Positions 44,819-56,945 of a stretch of DNA of 64,000 bases are shown here, piece by piece (the first letter of the stretch is position 1; each line of letters opens with the position of its first letter). The position numbers were made by a program, and so were the translations under genes. This DNA comes from Simmondsia chinensis (taxonomy: Eukaryota > Streptophyta > Magnoliopsida > Caryophyllales > Simmondsiaceae). The notes under the pieces are model-generated. The model did not search any database. It saw only the letters and a program-made list of their open reading frames with translations, and was not told where the DNA came from. The stretch covers positions 12,639,346 to 12,703,345 of the forward strand of contig JAGTTD010000011.1 of assembly GCA_018398585.1 (NCBI GenBank), read 5' to 3'.

Positions 44819-45243
44819 TGTTAGCTTTCCAAAATTAATTTGGTAAGCTAACCTTGTAGAAGAGTGTATGAGATGAGAAAAGAAGGGAAGGGGATGAGAA
44901 AATAGAGAAAGAAGATGAGAAATAGAGAATTCCCTTAGGAATAGCTTTTCATTTAATTGGATAGATCTAAATTACACTCATAGCTTTCCAATTATACAAG
45001 GAATCATCAAGAAAACCCTAGCTGAGCTGCACAGCCGCAACAAACCCCTGTATTGTAACAACCTGTAACTGAATTTCTGCATATTTTGGTCCAGATGCTG
45101 TCACGTGAGCAGCACGTGCTACAGGAAGCCTTAAGCCGATTTCTAGTGCAATTTAAATTGTTGTTACATTATATAAACTCGAATAAAAAGTAATCTAAAA
45201 AAAATAAAATTGCATTACAAGTAAAATTAATTAATTCGTAACA
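44819..45243 (-). repeat. Element B 5' LTR (425 bp)
   Basis: Same ends as 39468-39891 and nearly identical in sequence. Confidence 0.94.
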
Positions 45244-45248
45244 CATAA
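45244..45248. repeat. Target duplication CATAA, right copy
   Basis: Pairs with 39463-39467; gag of element A reads through once one copy is removed. Confidence 0.93.
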
Positions 45249-46277
45249 CTGTCATCCTCAGCATCTGAATCTTTACTGTCAGAATCAACTCTTGCACAGG
45301 ACCCTCTTGCAAACATTAAGGCTTGGGATTTGCACCTATGACCTGGCTGGTAAGGCTGATTACAACTGTAACATAGCCTCCCAGAGCTCTTATCAATAAC
45401 ACTCTTAAATCTGGAACCTGAAACATCCTTCTGCTGCGGTCTGAAGTTACTGCCATTGAGCTTATTCTTGTCACTTGAACTGGCTAAAGTAGCTTCAATC
45501 AACTTAGCCTTGTTGTAAGCATTAGACAATGTCATAGGACCTATGGCTTTCACCGTATTCTTGATCCTATGCTTCAAACCACTCACGAAACATGAGACAT
45601 AATATGCCACTGAATCCTCCGGAGAGATGGATATTATTGACAACAAGTTAGCTCGTAAATTCTCAAATCTGATCACATACTCCCTCACGGTAGAGGTTTG
45701 GCACACCTTATTAAAACTGACCACTACATCACTTATCTTTTCCTCTCCATATCGTTCACACATTTCTTCTACGAATTGGCCCCAAGAAAGGTTAGGTTTG
45801 CTCTTCAATAAACTATAATACCATACCTCATGATCGCCATGTAAACGTACTGTAGCTAGCTCGACTTTCTCAGCTTCATTTATGTTGTAATATTGGAAAT
45901 ACCGATCACACCTTCTCAACCAAGACTCCGGTTGTTTACCATCAAAAGGATCTATTTCCACTCTTGGCTGCCAGTGAGAACCACTCCTGCCACCAGTTGA
46001 AATGTCATTGTTAACTGATCTTTGCTGAAAGTGCCGATCAGGTGGCCTATCTTGATGTTCGAAGTCATCAACTGCATTTCGGTGGTGAACAACAGCATTA
46101 GGAAGCCTTGAATTTTGATCTGAATTCAAGCCATTTGGTCTGGAATGAACTTGCTCTGTGGCTCGATCCTGATTTTCTGCAGCAACTTTAACCTCAGGAG
46201 GTTGATCAGCCTCTGATCTGATGTGAACTGAAGGTCGGACCACTGGCTCAATCATTGGAGATTTATCACGACTCCTT

Positions 46278-49200
46278 TTTTTTTTTATTAGTAAGTCAGC
46301 GAAATATATAGATGAAAAGAAAATTAGTACAAGCTACAAGGGGCATACCCCAGGACACGACCGAAGCCTACAAATATGAAACAACGTCAAGGAGGTCCAG
46401 ACAAAGTCCATACAAAAAGCATCCAAAGTAAAACTAAGGGAACAAAGAAGAAACTAAATCTCAAAACCCCAGTGCCGAAGCAAAGAGGTGTGACGATGAG
46501 CTCCTCTGAACGAAGAAGTAGCAAGCAAGCTGCTCCTGACCAAACCCTTAATCTCCTCTCGTACGGCCGCAACTGATCTGGACTGAGAACGCTAAACCCG
46601 AAGTACCAGATAGTATACGCAGTTGCAGAGAGGCAGAGTCAAGCAATGATACTACCAATCTCTCGCCCCCTGAGATGCTGAGCAGCCCAAGTGACAAGAG
46701 TGTCCCAAGGAAGGATAGGCCAAGTGATAGATGTACTCGGAGTGATGGAGCTCCAGAACGAGGTGGAAAAGGATCAGGCAAAGAAAAGGTGCTCATGAGT
46801 CTCGTAAGTAGAACCGCAGAGAACACAAACACTCTGAACCTCTAGTGCTCCGAAATTCCAAAGTCAGTCCCGGGTGCAAAGTTGCAGCCGAGAAGCAAGC
46901 CAGAGAATGAAGGAGTGCCTTGGTATATGCATCTGAAACCACAGAAGGTGATGAATGGTATCCTCCTCTCTCCTACTCAGCAACATCTCCCAAGCGGACT
47001 TGGCGGTGAAGTTCCCTGAGGGGTCACCCAACCACCGGATAGAGTCCGCTACACCAGCCCGGGGGCTAAAATCAATCGTATCCCAAATGGGTCGGAGCTC
47101 TAAACAACCCTGTGGAAATCTCCACTGACCACCCTCAATAATGGATGAGACCCGAGAATCCCAATAAAGTCCAGAGGAGGTGAGCAGTCGAGCAGGGAAG
47201 CTCTCCGAAAGGCGACCACATGGCAACCAGTAATCAGTCCAAAGGGCAGTATCAAGGCCATCACCAATGACATGGTAGATAGCACCAGAGCAGAGGCGGT
47301 GAACCGATAGAATCTGACGCCAGCACCAAGAAGCAGAACTCGTCGCCCCGAATAGTCCAGAAGCTCCTCCCTCGAAGCCTGTTCAGATGAACCCAACACA
47401 GCCATAACGAGGAAGGGACAGAGAGGAGGAACCAGATATGCTTCATAATCGAAGCCTGGTTCCACTCAGCAAGGCGGCGGAGCCCAAGACCACCCTCCTA
47501 CTAAGGGTAACACAGATGCCTCCAAGCGACCTTCGCCCCTCCCGGGGCCAACGAAGATCCTCTCCAAAGGAACGCCACAAGAGTCGACTCTATCTTCCTG
47601 ATCATCGTCTTCGGAAGCATGAAGACTGATGACCAGTAGACCTGAGTGGAGAAAAGAACAAATCGGATAAGCTGTAGACGACTAGCATACGATAGAGAAC
47701 GGGAGGTCCAAAGCCGTGTACGAGAGAGAATGCGATCCAGCAGTGGCTTGCAGTCAACATACCGCAGCCGAGAAGTGATAAGTGGTACCCCCAGGTAACG
47801 AACATGGCGTTGCCCAAGGCTGAAACCCAGAACACCCAAAATGTCCCGCTAAGTCGCAGAGTCCACCCCTGCTAGAAAAACTGAGCTCTTCGCTGCATTG
47901 GAGGACAGCCCCGAGAGTACAGCAAAGCAGTCTAAAACCTAACGAACAACAGATACACTACCCATATCACCCCGACAGAAGATCATTAGGTCATCAGCAA
48001 AACACAGGTGTGTCAACTCGGTACAACTGCAGCACGGATGATAGCGAAAACGCGGGTCATCAATAACACGGCAAAGCAGCCCTCGGAGACCCTCCATAGT
48101 GATAACAAACAAATAAGGAGAGAGAGGGTCCCCCTGACGAACACCTCGACTGGAGTGGAAGAACCCCTGAAGTTCGTCATTGATGGTGACGGAAAAGTGG
48201 GCTATAGAGAGGTACTCGCGGATCCAACCAATCATGACCTCGGGAATCTCCATACTCCTCATACTAGCTAGAATGAAATCCCATCAAACAGTGTCAAAAG
48301 CCTTACGGATATCGACCTTTAGTGCATAACAAGGCGAGACCTGAAGGTGATAACCACGCATCAACTCCTGTGTCAAAAGGAAGCTGTCAGAGATCCGACG
48401 ACCCAGAACAAACACTGTCTGAGCATCGCCAATCAACCCAAGAAGGACACCCTTCAACTTGTTTGCAATGATCTTAGTGATACAATTATAGATCACGTTG
48501 CAACAGGAGATAGGGCGGAAGTCACCGAAGGTGGAGGGAGTCTCCACCTTAGGCACAAGATATATCCTGGTGGTATTCAGGGCACCCAGCATGTGCCCTG
48601 AGATGAAGAAAGACTGCACGGCCTTGATCACTGCTCCTCCGACCACCTCCCAAGCCCTCTTAAAAAAGAGGGAAGTGTAACCATCAGGCCCCGGGGCCCT
48701 GTCATCACCTATGGAAAAGAGAGCATCACGAACCTCAGCTGCAGAGATCGCGGAGATAAGCAGGCGAGCCTGATCCTCAGAAATGCGAGCCTTAAAAATG
48801 TCAGAAACATCCTCAGTCAGCGGACCACCCGGCTCAGTCAACAAATTTTGGAAGAAAGCAACCCCAGCACGAGAGATCAACTACGGATCATATGTCCTCA
48901 CAATATCAGAACCAACAATCGACGAGATCCGGTTCCGGGCCTGCCGATGGAGAACAGACCGATGAAAGAACCGAGTGCTCTAATCCCCGAGCGAAAGCCA
49001 CTGAATACGCTACTTCTGATGGTAGAATGCCTCCTCATCCCCACACAAAGCAGAATACTCACGAAAAATACGGCGCCCCTCAAGACAAAGAGAAGGACTC
49101 TCAGGGTCCTCATCCAAGGCCCTCTGGCTCATGGCCCAAGCATCACGGGCCACCTTGACTCTGGCCGAAATGTGACTATAATAGCGGGCGTTAAGGGCCT

Positions 49201-49954
49201 TCAACTCACTCTTCAGCAGCTTCAGCTTCTGAGTGAGCTGATACATCGGAGTACCCTTAACACAGGTGTCCCAGGCTCGTCTAATAGTGGGAAGGAAGTC
49301 CTCGTGATCAGCCCAAAAATTGAAGAACTTGAAAGGAAGTCGCCTGGCACGACGTTCCCCAAGTCCTCGAACAACAATGGCGCTATGATCCGAAACAAAA
49401 TTTCGAGCAAGGATCTCGGTAGATGCGATGGGTAAATCACGGAACCAACCCTCACTAACAAGGCACCAGTCAAGCGGCTTGAGAATCAAGCGGTCATCTT
49501 CGGCCCCATTGGGCCAAGTAAAATGAAGACCTGAAGAGGAGATGGGCTTGAGCTCAGCCTCAGTAACACACTCCTAGAAGTCATCCATGTGACCCGGCCA
49601 ACCCTCCTGGCCGCCGCATCGATCAGAGAGACTAAGGATGGCGTTGAAATCCCCAAGTAGGATCCAAGGCTCATCCAAGAGACTCAAGCTAGTGCCCCGA
49701 ATATAGTCCCATAAAGCCCAGCGAGGACCCGGCTCGTTAAAGCAGTAAACAAAAGAAGCGAGAAAGCTCACAGCCCCAGAAAGATCAGAGATACGACAAG
49801 TAAGGAACTGGCCCCCTCCCCGAATGAGCTCGACTCTAAAGACGCCCGAATCCCAAGCAACAATAATGCGACACCGAGTAGGGCATATGCCACTAAAGAG
49901 AAAGCTCCACCCATCGGCACAACGAGCAATCACCGCCTCAACATCAGAAAGCTC
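46278..49954 (-). mobile_element. L1-type LINE, 5'-truncated, nested in element A gag
   Basis: 3677 bp with a poly-A end (T tract 46275-46286 on the plus strand) and a 12-bp target duplication TCACGACTCCTT at 46266-46277 and 49955-49966. It contains most of the endonuclease, the reverse transcriptase and a zf-RVT tail, but no first ORF and no start of the endonuclease. The insertion was therefore 5'-truncated during target-primed reverse transcription. Confidence 0.93.
46560..49933 (-). pseudogene. LINE ORF2: endonuclease, reverse transcriptase, zf-RVT
   Basis: Endonuclease pieces: SFVYCFNEPGPRWALWDYIR and EPWILLGDFNAILSLSDRCG (49750-49610), then FVSDHSAIVVRG (about 49400). RT from 48880: GDDRAPGPDGYTSLFFKRAW, FRPISCCNVIYNCITKIIAN, ALKVDIRKAFDTV (48285), GVRQGDPLSPYLFVITMEGL and the active site LCFADDLMIF (about 47970). 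A thumb segment follows (VPLITSRLRYVDCKPLLDRI). The zf-RVT tail (GNFTAKSAWEMLLSRREED, then HSFILWLASRLQLCTRD) runs to about 46860 and CVLCGS-type cysteines near 46820. Several stops and shifts. Long plus-strand frames at 48008-49435 are antisense shadows. Confidence 0.88.
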
Positions 49955-50415
49955 TCACGACTCCTTGCTAAGCCTTCGGTTCTACTAATGTTCACTTGCG
50001 GTTGCACCACTTCAGCTGGTGGATGAATCTGACTAGCAGGCTTAAGGATCGCATGAACTAATGATTCCCCTTGCTTATTGATCTGATCCTGCAGATTCAC
50101 AAGCTTAGCCTCAATTTGCTGCAACCTATCTTCCTTATTCGAATCTTTTTCCAGACATAACTGCTGCATTTTTAACAATTTATCAATCTTTTGATCAAGC
50201 TTATTATGTGAGTCCTGGAAATGATCAATGGTAATATATTGAGGACCGATTGTTGCATCAGCACCAACAATAGCAACGTAAGAGCGATCTGGACCCACAA
50301 CCGCAGCTGCATTGGCTCCACCAGCCCCCGATCGTGTCCTCACTCCCTCAGCCATAATTTGATTGCTTTTCTTTTGTTTTTCCAGCTCCAAACAAGTAAT
50401 TGATTGTTTGAACTA

Positions 50416-50427
50416 GATCTGATACCA
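50416..50427 (-). other. Element A primer binding site
   Basis: The minus strand reads TGGTATCAGATC directly inside the 5' LTR. Confidence 0.85.
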
Positions 50428-50429
50428 AT

Positions 50430-50807
50430 TGTTAGCTTCCAATTCAAAGATTGAAAGTTAACCTTGTAGAAGAAAGAGTTGAGATGAGAAGAGAAGTGAA
50501 GGGGATGAGAAATAGAGAAGGAGATGAGGAGAGAGAATTTCCAACGGAAATCTGATTTGATAGTGATTGAATGATCAATTTACATTACTTGAGCTTATTT
50601 ATATCAAGACACCAAGCTAAAATCGAACATAACAACTTCTGGCGCCAAAACACACCTAGCCGCCAGATTTGACTCAAATGGACCCTAACCGACTTGGCGC
50701 CCAAACACGGCTTGCCAACTAACTTTCAAATACAACACCAAAGCAATCTAAAACATTACAAGCAATTCAAGACCAATTACAACCAAAGGACGAAAGGATT
50801 TATAACA
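50430..50807 (-). repeat. Element A 5' LTR (378 bp)
   Basis: TGTTAGCTTCC...TTTATAACA. It contains TATA-like GATATAAATAAGC on the minus strand near 50594-50606 and the purine block at 50480-50520. Confidence 0.93.
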
Positions 50808-50812
50808 TCTTG

Positions 50813-51459
50813 CTATTAGCGCTTTTGACACTTCTGAACTTGGCACTTGTATGTATCTTTTGACTTGCATTTGTGCCCCGGCGCTGTGTATGCTTGTATG
50901 GTATAAGGTAGACTACAAAACCTGTGCTATGGTTCGTATAGGGAGTACAATTGTTTGAATGTTATAGTATTTCATGCTATTTCTCACCAAAACAATGAAA
51001 GAGAACAAAAAAAATGCCTTTATGTCATCGACTCAGCCTTCTTGGCATCAATAATTTGTCACCACCATTGTTAGGTGCTGCCGCCATGATATACAAACAG
51101 AATTAATGGTGCAATTAGAAAGTGTGTTTGTTCACTCATAGAGGAGATACACTATGGAGGGGTTCATTATCCATTCAGTATGGTGATCACTGAATGAGAA
51201 CAAGCTTTCCTAGTGTACTGCAAGGGCGATGGCATGCCTTAGGCATGGCCTGTTTGTAAATTGAGATCCCCTAACCTTAACCAAATTAATAGAAATCAAT
51301 TTTATAATTAAAGCTACTGCATCTTAGACTAGGTAAATTCGTAATTGTTTACTTCAGAGTGATGTATAACTTTGTCATTAGCCAATTAGACCTTATGTAG
51401 TGGGAATTGCAACTTTCAATTTGTTTGTTTATGGTGGTGGTTGTTTAGGTAGAGTTTGA
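50813..51459. other. Unassigned region
   Basis: Continues the sequence that hosted element A (left flank at 36522). No domain-bearing frame or repeat was recognised. Confidence 0.4.
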
Positions 51460-53110
51460 TTAGAAAGGAATTGTAGCAACAGCTAGCTCAAACAAGAACG
51501 TATTAGAATGGAATTGTAGAGAGGATTAACCCTTTGGGGTTTGATTCGAAATGGAGTTGGTGCAAAGATTGGTTAAGTTGGCTATTGAGGTTGCAACAAT
51601 TTAAGTTAATGTTTCATAGTTCTATCATTTGATTTATAACAAGAAAAGTTTAGACATGTGTGATATTTATGAGAAGTAGATGATACGAGTGTTTTCACAA
51701 GAAGTTCCACACATAATTTGCGTGTGATTTCTAGGGTCTAACGGAAGTGGTTAACGGAGATGATATATATAGAAAGAAACTGTAGTGTTCTGTAGAAGGT
51801 CCCAATGAATATTTAATTTGTGAGTAATTCATAGAAGGAAGTTATTATTTTATTCATTTTCTGTGGAGTGTTCAAAGGAGTTTAGTTACTTGTGACTTAT
51901 TCAAAGAAAACTATCTACTTGAGATTCTCATAATAAAAGGTGAGTAGCTTTTAACCTTATATAATAGTTAAGTGTACCAATAAGATAGACCGTTTATTAG
52001 AGTTCTGTTATGAAATAACAATCAAAAGAGTCATAATTTGAATAAGAAAACGAGAGCGATTCGAGTGCGATTATCAAGGATATAAGAAATTGTAGCCTAC
52101 CATGTTCCAAGCTAAGATCACAGAGGTGATGAGCAACTTCGGCTGCTATATGAATAAATTGATAAACGTTAATTTAGCCCTGATTTGATTGGATAGGAAT
52201 GAAGTGTGAGCCGAATATACTTAATTATAACTTAGTCAAATGAGAATTAGTTCAATATGAGTTATAATGAAGGCTGAATCGAAGCAAGATTTAGTTGAAT
52301 TGAGATTGTGACCCTAGTTGATCTTAGGATGGAAATGAAGACTAGCCAAGTTGAGATTTACATATCATGGGATTGTAACTAAAATTTACCAAGATTAAGA
52401 CGAAATCGGTTTAACAAGGATAGAATTAAACTGAAATTGTTTTGAATAGTTAGCTCAAGTAGGGTTAAACTAAAATTAGATGGCAGCAGGAATTAATCCA
52501 AACATGGTATAATTCAACAGATGTTATAATGGCAATTTCTCAATGAAGGTTGATTTAAACTGAGATTATAATAAGGATTAGTGCTAAAAGGGTTGATTTG
52601 AGCAAATGCCACAGCAAGAATTTACTTAGACATGGTGGAACTAAGTTGAGATCGTAGCAAAAATTAATTTAAATCGATTTGAACTAAATCAAATTCATAA
52701 TGAAAACTGATCTACTAAGGGTTGAATTGAGTAGGGGTCAGGTTGACGAAAGTTAACGCATTTAGAGTTAAGATGAGTAAGAAATGCGACGAAACTAATT
52801 TCTTATAGTTGAAGGGGGTAGAGATTATAAGGAAAATTAGTCCATCTAGAGCTGGATTAAACTGGGATTGTAATGTGAATTTATTCAATTAGTGCTGACA
52901 ATAGTTAAAATTGTAGCAATTATAGGTTCACTCAAAATTCAGATTGTAACACATGTTGGTTTAGCTAGAATTAATGAAAATTAACTTGCTAAATTGAAGT
53001 TATAACAAAAATCAAATCCAATAAAGTCAAATTGAATAGAGATTGCCATGAAAATTTGCCCAGTCAGGGTTGAGCTACATTGATGTCATGATGAAGACGC
53101 CATGTGCTCT
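51460..53110 (+). repeat. Degenerate 43-bp satellite, first block
   Basis: Loose head-to-tail copies of a unit like TTTAGGGTTGAATTAAACAA followed by ATTGTAATAAAAATTAACCC. The period is clear at 54540-54720 and fades here through substitutions and indels. No gene. Confidence 0.6.
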
Positions 53111-53199
53111 CATTTCATGAGTTTTCAATTAGGGGTTGCTAGGCAGATGAATCGAATAATCACATAAGAAGCTTACGGCATATGCATTGTATTGGGTTT

Positions 53200-53640
53200 G
53201 ATCACCTCTTAGGTTGATAACTGTTTTACATCCCTGCCTATGGAGTCGCTATCTCATGCGTGCTTTTTCTAGCTTCATTTGGCCTTTCGCACACTTTATA
53301 CCCATGTTTCCTCCATTTATAAGTGCAAAGGCACTTTGGCTGTCTGTACTTAAGATAGATGTTCCAGAATTAAGTTTAACCGTCCATCCTCTTAACAAAA
53401 TTAGAACCTCCTTCATTACTTCTTTGAATGCATCATATTGTGATTATGTTTTGAAGGATGCTGCCATCGACTATATTTACAACTGAAAGCATAATAAACA
53501 TATAGGTTGCTCCGCATCTCTCTTTATCTAGATCCTGATCACAGTTTGTACCTGTTAAACCTTGAAGATCTAGCTTCCTGTTGTGACCCTTAAATTGCAA
53601 TCCATACCTTAAATAGTATTTTCGGACATCTTAGCAGCCA
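53200..53640 (-). pseudogene. Copia RNase H relic, heavily decayed
   Basis: The minus strand reads YGLQFKGHNRKLDLQGLTGT near 53610, then DQDLDKERCGATYMFIMLSV, and STDSQSAFALINGG near 53330. These match the pattern of the end of copia pol (a domain with DxDxA, RKSTSGY and CDSQSA motifs) but are badly eroded. It sits inside the 43-bp satellite and breaks it into two blocks. Confidence 0.45.
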
Positions 53641-53899
53641 TTTCTCATATTCCTATACCGTTGTTGCTGAATTTTTTGTAACAACACTCTCCAAATTTGT
53701 GGCCTCTATTATTTGCAGATTGCTATTTGGGATTTTTGTATCAGGACTTACTAGATGATCTACCTTAAACACCTATACATCTAGATTGAATCCCCCTATA
53801 CTTGACTCGTTGTTGGTGATGGCTCATGGAGCTTTGAACTTGCAGTATCATTATTCATTAGTTAAAGTAGACACTTCAAGTACCAATATTAATTTGATT

Positions 53900-54765
53900 A
53901 TGATTTGTTTGAGTCGAATATTATAGCAAAAATGAATTTAATTAGGGTTGGATAAATTAGGAGTAGTAACAAAAATTGATTCAATCAGGGTTGTCTTAAA
54001 CAAAGATTGTAACAAAAAAATTGAACCAATTAGGGTTGAAATGAATTGGATTTGTAATAAAAATTGGATTGATTAGGGTTGAGTCAAATGAGATTATAGT
54101 GAGATTTAGTCCAAATAGAATAGAATTAAATGAATATTATGATGAAAATTACTTCAACAAGGGTTAAACTAGACAGAGATAGTTATGAGAATTAGTTCAA
54201 ATAGGGTTGAACAAAACTGAGAAACTGGTTAAATTAAGGTTGATAAAGTTAACCTATTTAGGGTTGAGGTGAATAGATATAGGGCTGACGAAAATTAATC
54301 CATTTGAATGTAAGATTGTGTTGAAGATTGATTCAATCAATGTTTACGAGAACTAACCCATTTGGGTTTGAACTAAATAAAGATCGCAAACAAAATTTCC
54401 ACGTCAGCGTTAAATTAGATTAAGGTTGTAGTAAAAATTGACCCAAGTTAGGGTTGAATGGAATAGAAATTGTGATGAAAATTGACACCTTAGGTTTAGG
54501 TTAAACCAAGATCGTAAAGAAAAATCGGCCCCTTAGGGTTGAATTAAACAAAGACTGTAATAAAAATTGACCCTTTTAGGGTTGAATTAAACAAATATTG
54601 TAATAAAACTTAACCCTTTTAGGGTTGAATTAAACAAGGATTATAATAGAAATTGATCCTTTTAAGGTTGAGTTAACCAAATATTTTAAGGAAAATTAAC
54701 TCTTTTAGGGTGGAATTAAGCGAAAATTATAATGAAAACTAACCCTTTTGGATTTTAAGAGGAGA
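53900..54765 (+). repeat. 43-bp satellite, second block
   Basis: The phrase GGGTTGAATTAAAC (or a close variant) recurs at exact 43-bp steps (GAATT at 54541, 54584, 54627, 54670, 54713). Older units extend leftward to about 53900. Confidence 0.85.
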
Positions 54766-54776
54766 GGGCACCTGAC

Positions 54777-55345
54777 TAGGCTTGGCAATGGGGCGGGGCG
54801 GGTACGGGGGGCGCCTCCTTCATACCCGTACCCGCCACCCAAATTTTATACCCGTACCCGCCCCAGTATCCGCCACGGGTATGAAGTGGGTACCCGTACC
54901 CGCCCCGGCAGGTAAAAACCCAAACCCATTACCCCCTGTACCCGCCCGTACCCACCCCATACCCGCTTCCCGTACCCCCCTTGTTATCTATCCATTGTCC
55001 AACTTATTACACATAAAATTCTTTTCTTTTTCCCTTCAATAATAACCATGACTTTATCATTATAAATTACCTTAGAAATTTATTTTATATAAAATAACAC
55101 AATGGGGATATGCGGGTACTGGAAAGAGCGGGGCGGATACATGCGGGTACAAGGCGGGTCGAGGCGGAGCTGGGTGGGTACGGGGCGGGTACCAGCCTAT
55201 ACCCGTACCCGCTCCATACCCGTGACGAGTATTAAAATGTGTACCCTATCCGTACCCGTTACCCGCATCATCTATACCCATACCCGCCCCAAACGGGGCT
55301 GATACCCACTGGTAACGGGTTTTACCCACCCCATTGCCATCCCTA
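54777..55345. mobile_element. hAT-like non-autonomous TIR element (569 bp)
   Basis: The ends are inverted repeats TAGGCTTGGCAATGGGG and TAGGGATGGCAATGGGG. They continue into GC-rich arms full of GGGTACCCGTACCCGCCCC. An 8-bp duplication CACCTGAC flanks it at 54769-54776 and 55346-55353. The 8-bp duplication and TAGGG-type ends fit hAT. The AT-rich interior has no transposase. Confidence 0.88.
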
Positions 55346-55353
55346 CACCTGAC

Positions 55354-55979
55354 TATGAGGGTGGCAGTGAATGGTGGAGACCAGCGTAATGGTGGTAGTG
55401 GTGGCCAGAACATCAAGCGAAGGTTGCGCACGTGGTGGTGGATGATGGTGCTCAAATGTTAAAATCAGTATACAAAACGAAGGTCGGTGAGTCATCTATA
55501 ACAACGGTACAAAGCAATGACATAGCAGTTAACTAGGGGTGGTTCTGGGTAGTCAAAGTCGCAGGAGGTTAGCGGAACACGGTGGTCGCCGGAGCGCGGT
55601 GAGCAACGGGTCATGACGAGTCTCTAACCAGGACGAGCCACAATCTTGGTCGGCCAAAGTTCAAGGTGGGCCAGAGCTTTGGGGGAGCCATGGTTTTGGA
55701 CAAGCCAGCAAGAATGGGAGAGCTAGGATGGGCGAGCTAGCTTTGGACAAGCTAGATTCGAGCAAGCTAGAATAATGCCGGTTGCTAGCTGGTGGTGGCT
55801 GAAGTACGAGCAACGATGGTGTTGTTTTTGTGCTGGGTGGTGATGGGTGTTAGGAAAATGAAGAAGACGGTCAAATTACAAAAGTGCCAGTCAAAGCTTG
55901 ATTTTTGTTTGCTTTAGTTTTGTTATTTTATTAATTGTATATTTTTTTCCTTTTTATCTTGTTAGATATCCTGCAATTT
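55354..55979. other. Unassigned GC-moderate then AT-rich spacer
   Basis: GGTGG-rich low complexity to about 55850, with GAGCTAG/CAAGCTAG repeats near 55700-55770. No gene seen. Confidence 0.4.
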
Positions 55980-56665
55980 TAAACGAACATAACTCTTAAA
56001 TTGTTGAGAGTTAGAATGCGAATAGCATATCAAAATGAAGCTCTCAAAGAGCTTTGTGCAACTAGTATAATTTCTCATATTTTAAAGAAAGAGATATCAA
56101 AAATGTGGATGACATTTTTCCAACATGATAGTAATCAATGGCTTATATATGTTGACTCTGAGACTTAAACAAATATAGTTCTTAACACCTAAGGAGTTAT
56201 GAGTCAAATCACCTATTAAAACAAAACTTTTGAAGATTTTTATATAACTACTAAGATTTTTTGAGCTTTTGGTTCAAAGAAGAAATAAAAAGATGACTCG
56301 AGTCAATAGATTGCCCATTGCAGTTAGGTAACTTACTGTACAACTTAAAATAGGTGTAACTTCTTATCTATGAAGTGTTATGGATCGAGTTTTGTACCTT
56401 GAAGAGCTCTATGTACCCATAGAAAGTTTTTGAACTTTTGAAGGAAAGATGTACATCAAAAATGACTTGGGCGAGCTAGACGTAGGTATGGCATAATGCA
56501 CCGTAGAACTTAAAATGGACGTATCCATGAAGGGTTGTGGATCAACTTGTGTATCGAAATGAAGCTCTTGAGGAGCTCTAGGCAGCCATATAAATTTTTG
56601 AACATTTGATGACAGAAAGAACCTGAAAAAGGCTTTTGGCGAGCTAGACGTTTGAGTATAATTTT
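55980..56665 (+). repeat. Degenerate repeat of about 165-180 bp, about four copies
   Basis: Recurring landmarks: GAAGCTCTCAAAGAGCTTTG (56037), CTTGAAGAGCTCTATGTACC (56399) and GAAGCTCTTGAGGAGCTCTA (56562), each followed by CATA...TTTTTGAAC and, in the last two, GGCGAGCTAGACGT. Confidence 0.6.
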
Positions 56666-56945
56666 GGTGAGCAAGAATTGTAAGTCTGAATATTCAAGAA
56701 AACATCGCAGTTAGGGTTTGTTCGAGTTCTCTGTGGCAAAAATCTGCATATTAGGGTTTGTAATCAGTGACTATTATGGAACCGTTAGTAAGTGATTGTT
56801 TTGTGCAAACGAAGGAGTATAATTTCTTTAAGCAATCCTCGGTTGAAGTGATTCGAAACGAATTTTGTTCCCCTGCGAACTGAAAGGGCTCTTATCTCTG
56901 CGAACTGAGCTGTTCCAGATCGAAGCATTGTTGTTCATTGCAAAT

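Larger units (their letters stand above)
39468..45243 (-). mobile_element. Ty3/gypsy element B, near-complete, nested in element A
   Basis: 5776 bp. LTRs 39468-39891 and 44819-45243; primer site and purine tract present; gag, protease, RT, RNase H, integrase and a C-terminal tail are all recognisable in order. The CATAA duplication is perfect. The LTRs differ at about a dozen places, fewer than those of element A, as expected for a later insertion. Several stops and one gag frameshift block expression. The enzyme order (PR-RT-RH-INT) and tail fit a plant chromovirus-like lineage. Confidence 0.94.
45249..50355 (-). pseudogene. Element A gag, split by the LINE
   Basis: It starts MAEGVRTRSGAGGANAA at 50355; an in-frame Met lies upstream at 50391, but 50355 matches the start in element B. 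The coiled coil (DRLQQIEAKLVNLQDQINKQ) runs to 49967. The LINE intervenes, and the frame resumes at 46265 without a shift. The core (RVEIDPFDGKQPESWLRRC, YSLLKSKPNLSWGQFVEEM) and an intact zinc knuckle CYSCNQPYQPGHRC (near 45360) follow. The frame then meets the element B insertion at 45248 and continues into the protease at 39462. Confidence 0.88.
36528..50807 (-). mobile_element. Ty3/gypsy element A, complete ends, hosting element B and a LINE
   Basis: The LTRs are 36528-36910 and 50430-50807. The 5-bp duplication TCTTG occurs at 36523-36527 and 50808-50812. Removing element B (39468-45243 plus one CATAA) and the LINE (46278-49954 plus one 12-bp repeat) leaves about 4.8 kb with primer site, gag, protease, RT, integrase end and purine tract in order. 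It lacks about 0.86 kb of RNase H and integrase compared with element B. By eye the two LTRs differ at roughly 20 places. Confidence 0.93.

Noticed and set aside
48008..49435. Plus-strand frames of up to 195 codons
   Set aside because: Antisense to LINE ORF2, whose endonuclease and RT motifs read on the minus strand.
56865..56945. N-terminal extension of the private ORF (also 61657-61737)
   Set aside because: These extensions begin at TTG codons. The first ATG is at 56946 and 61738 and is shared by all three copies.
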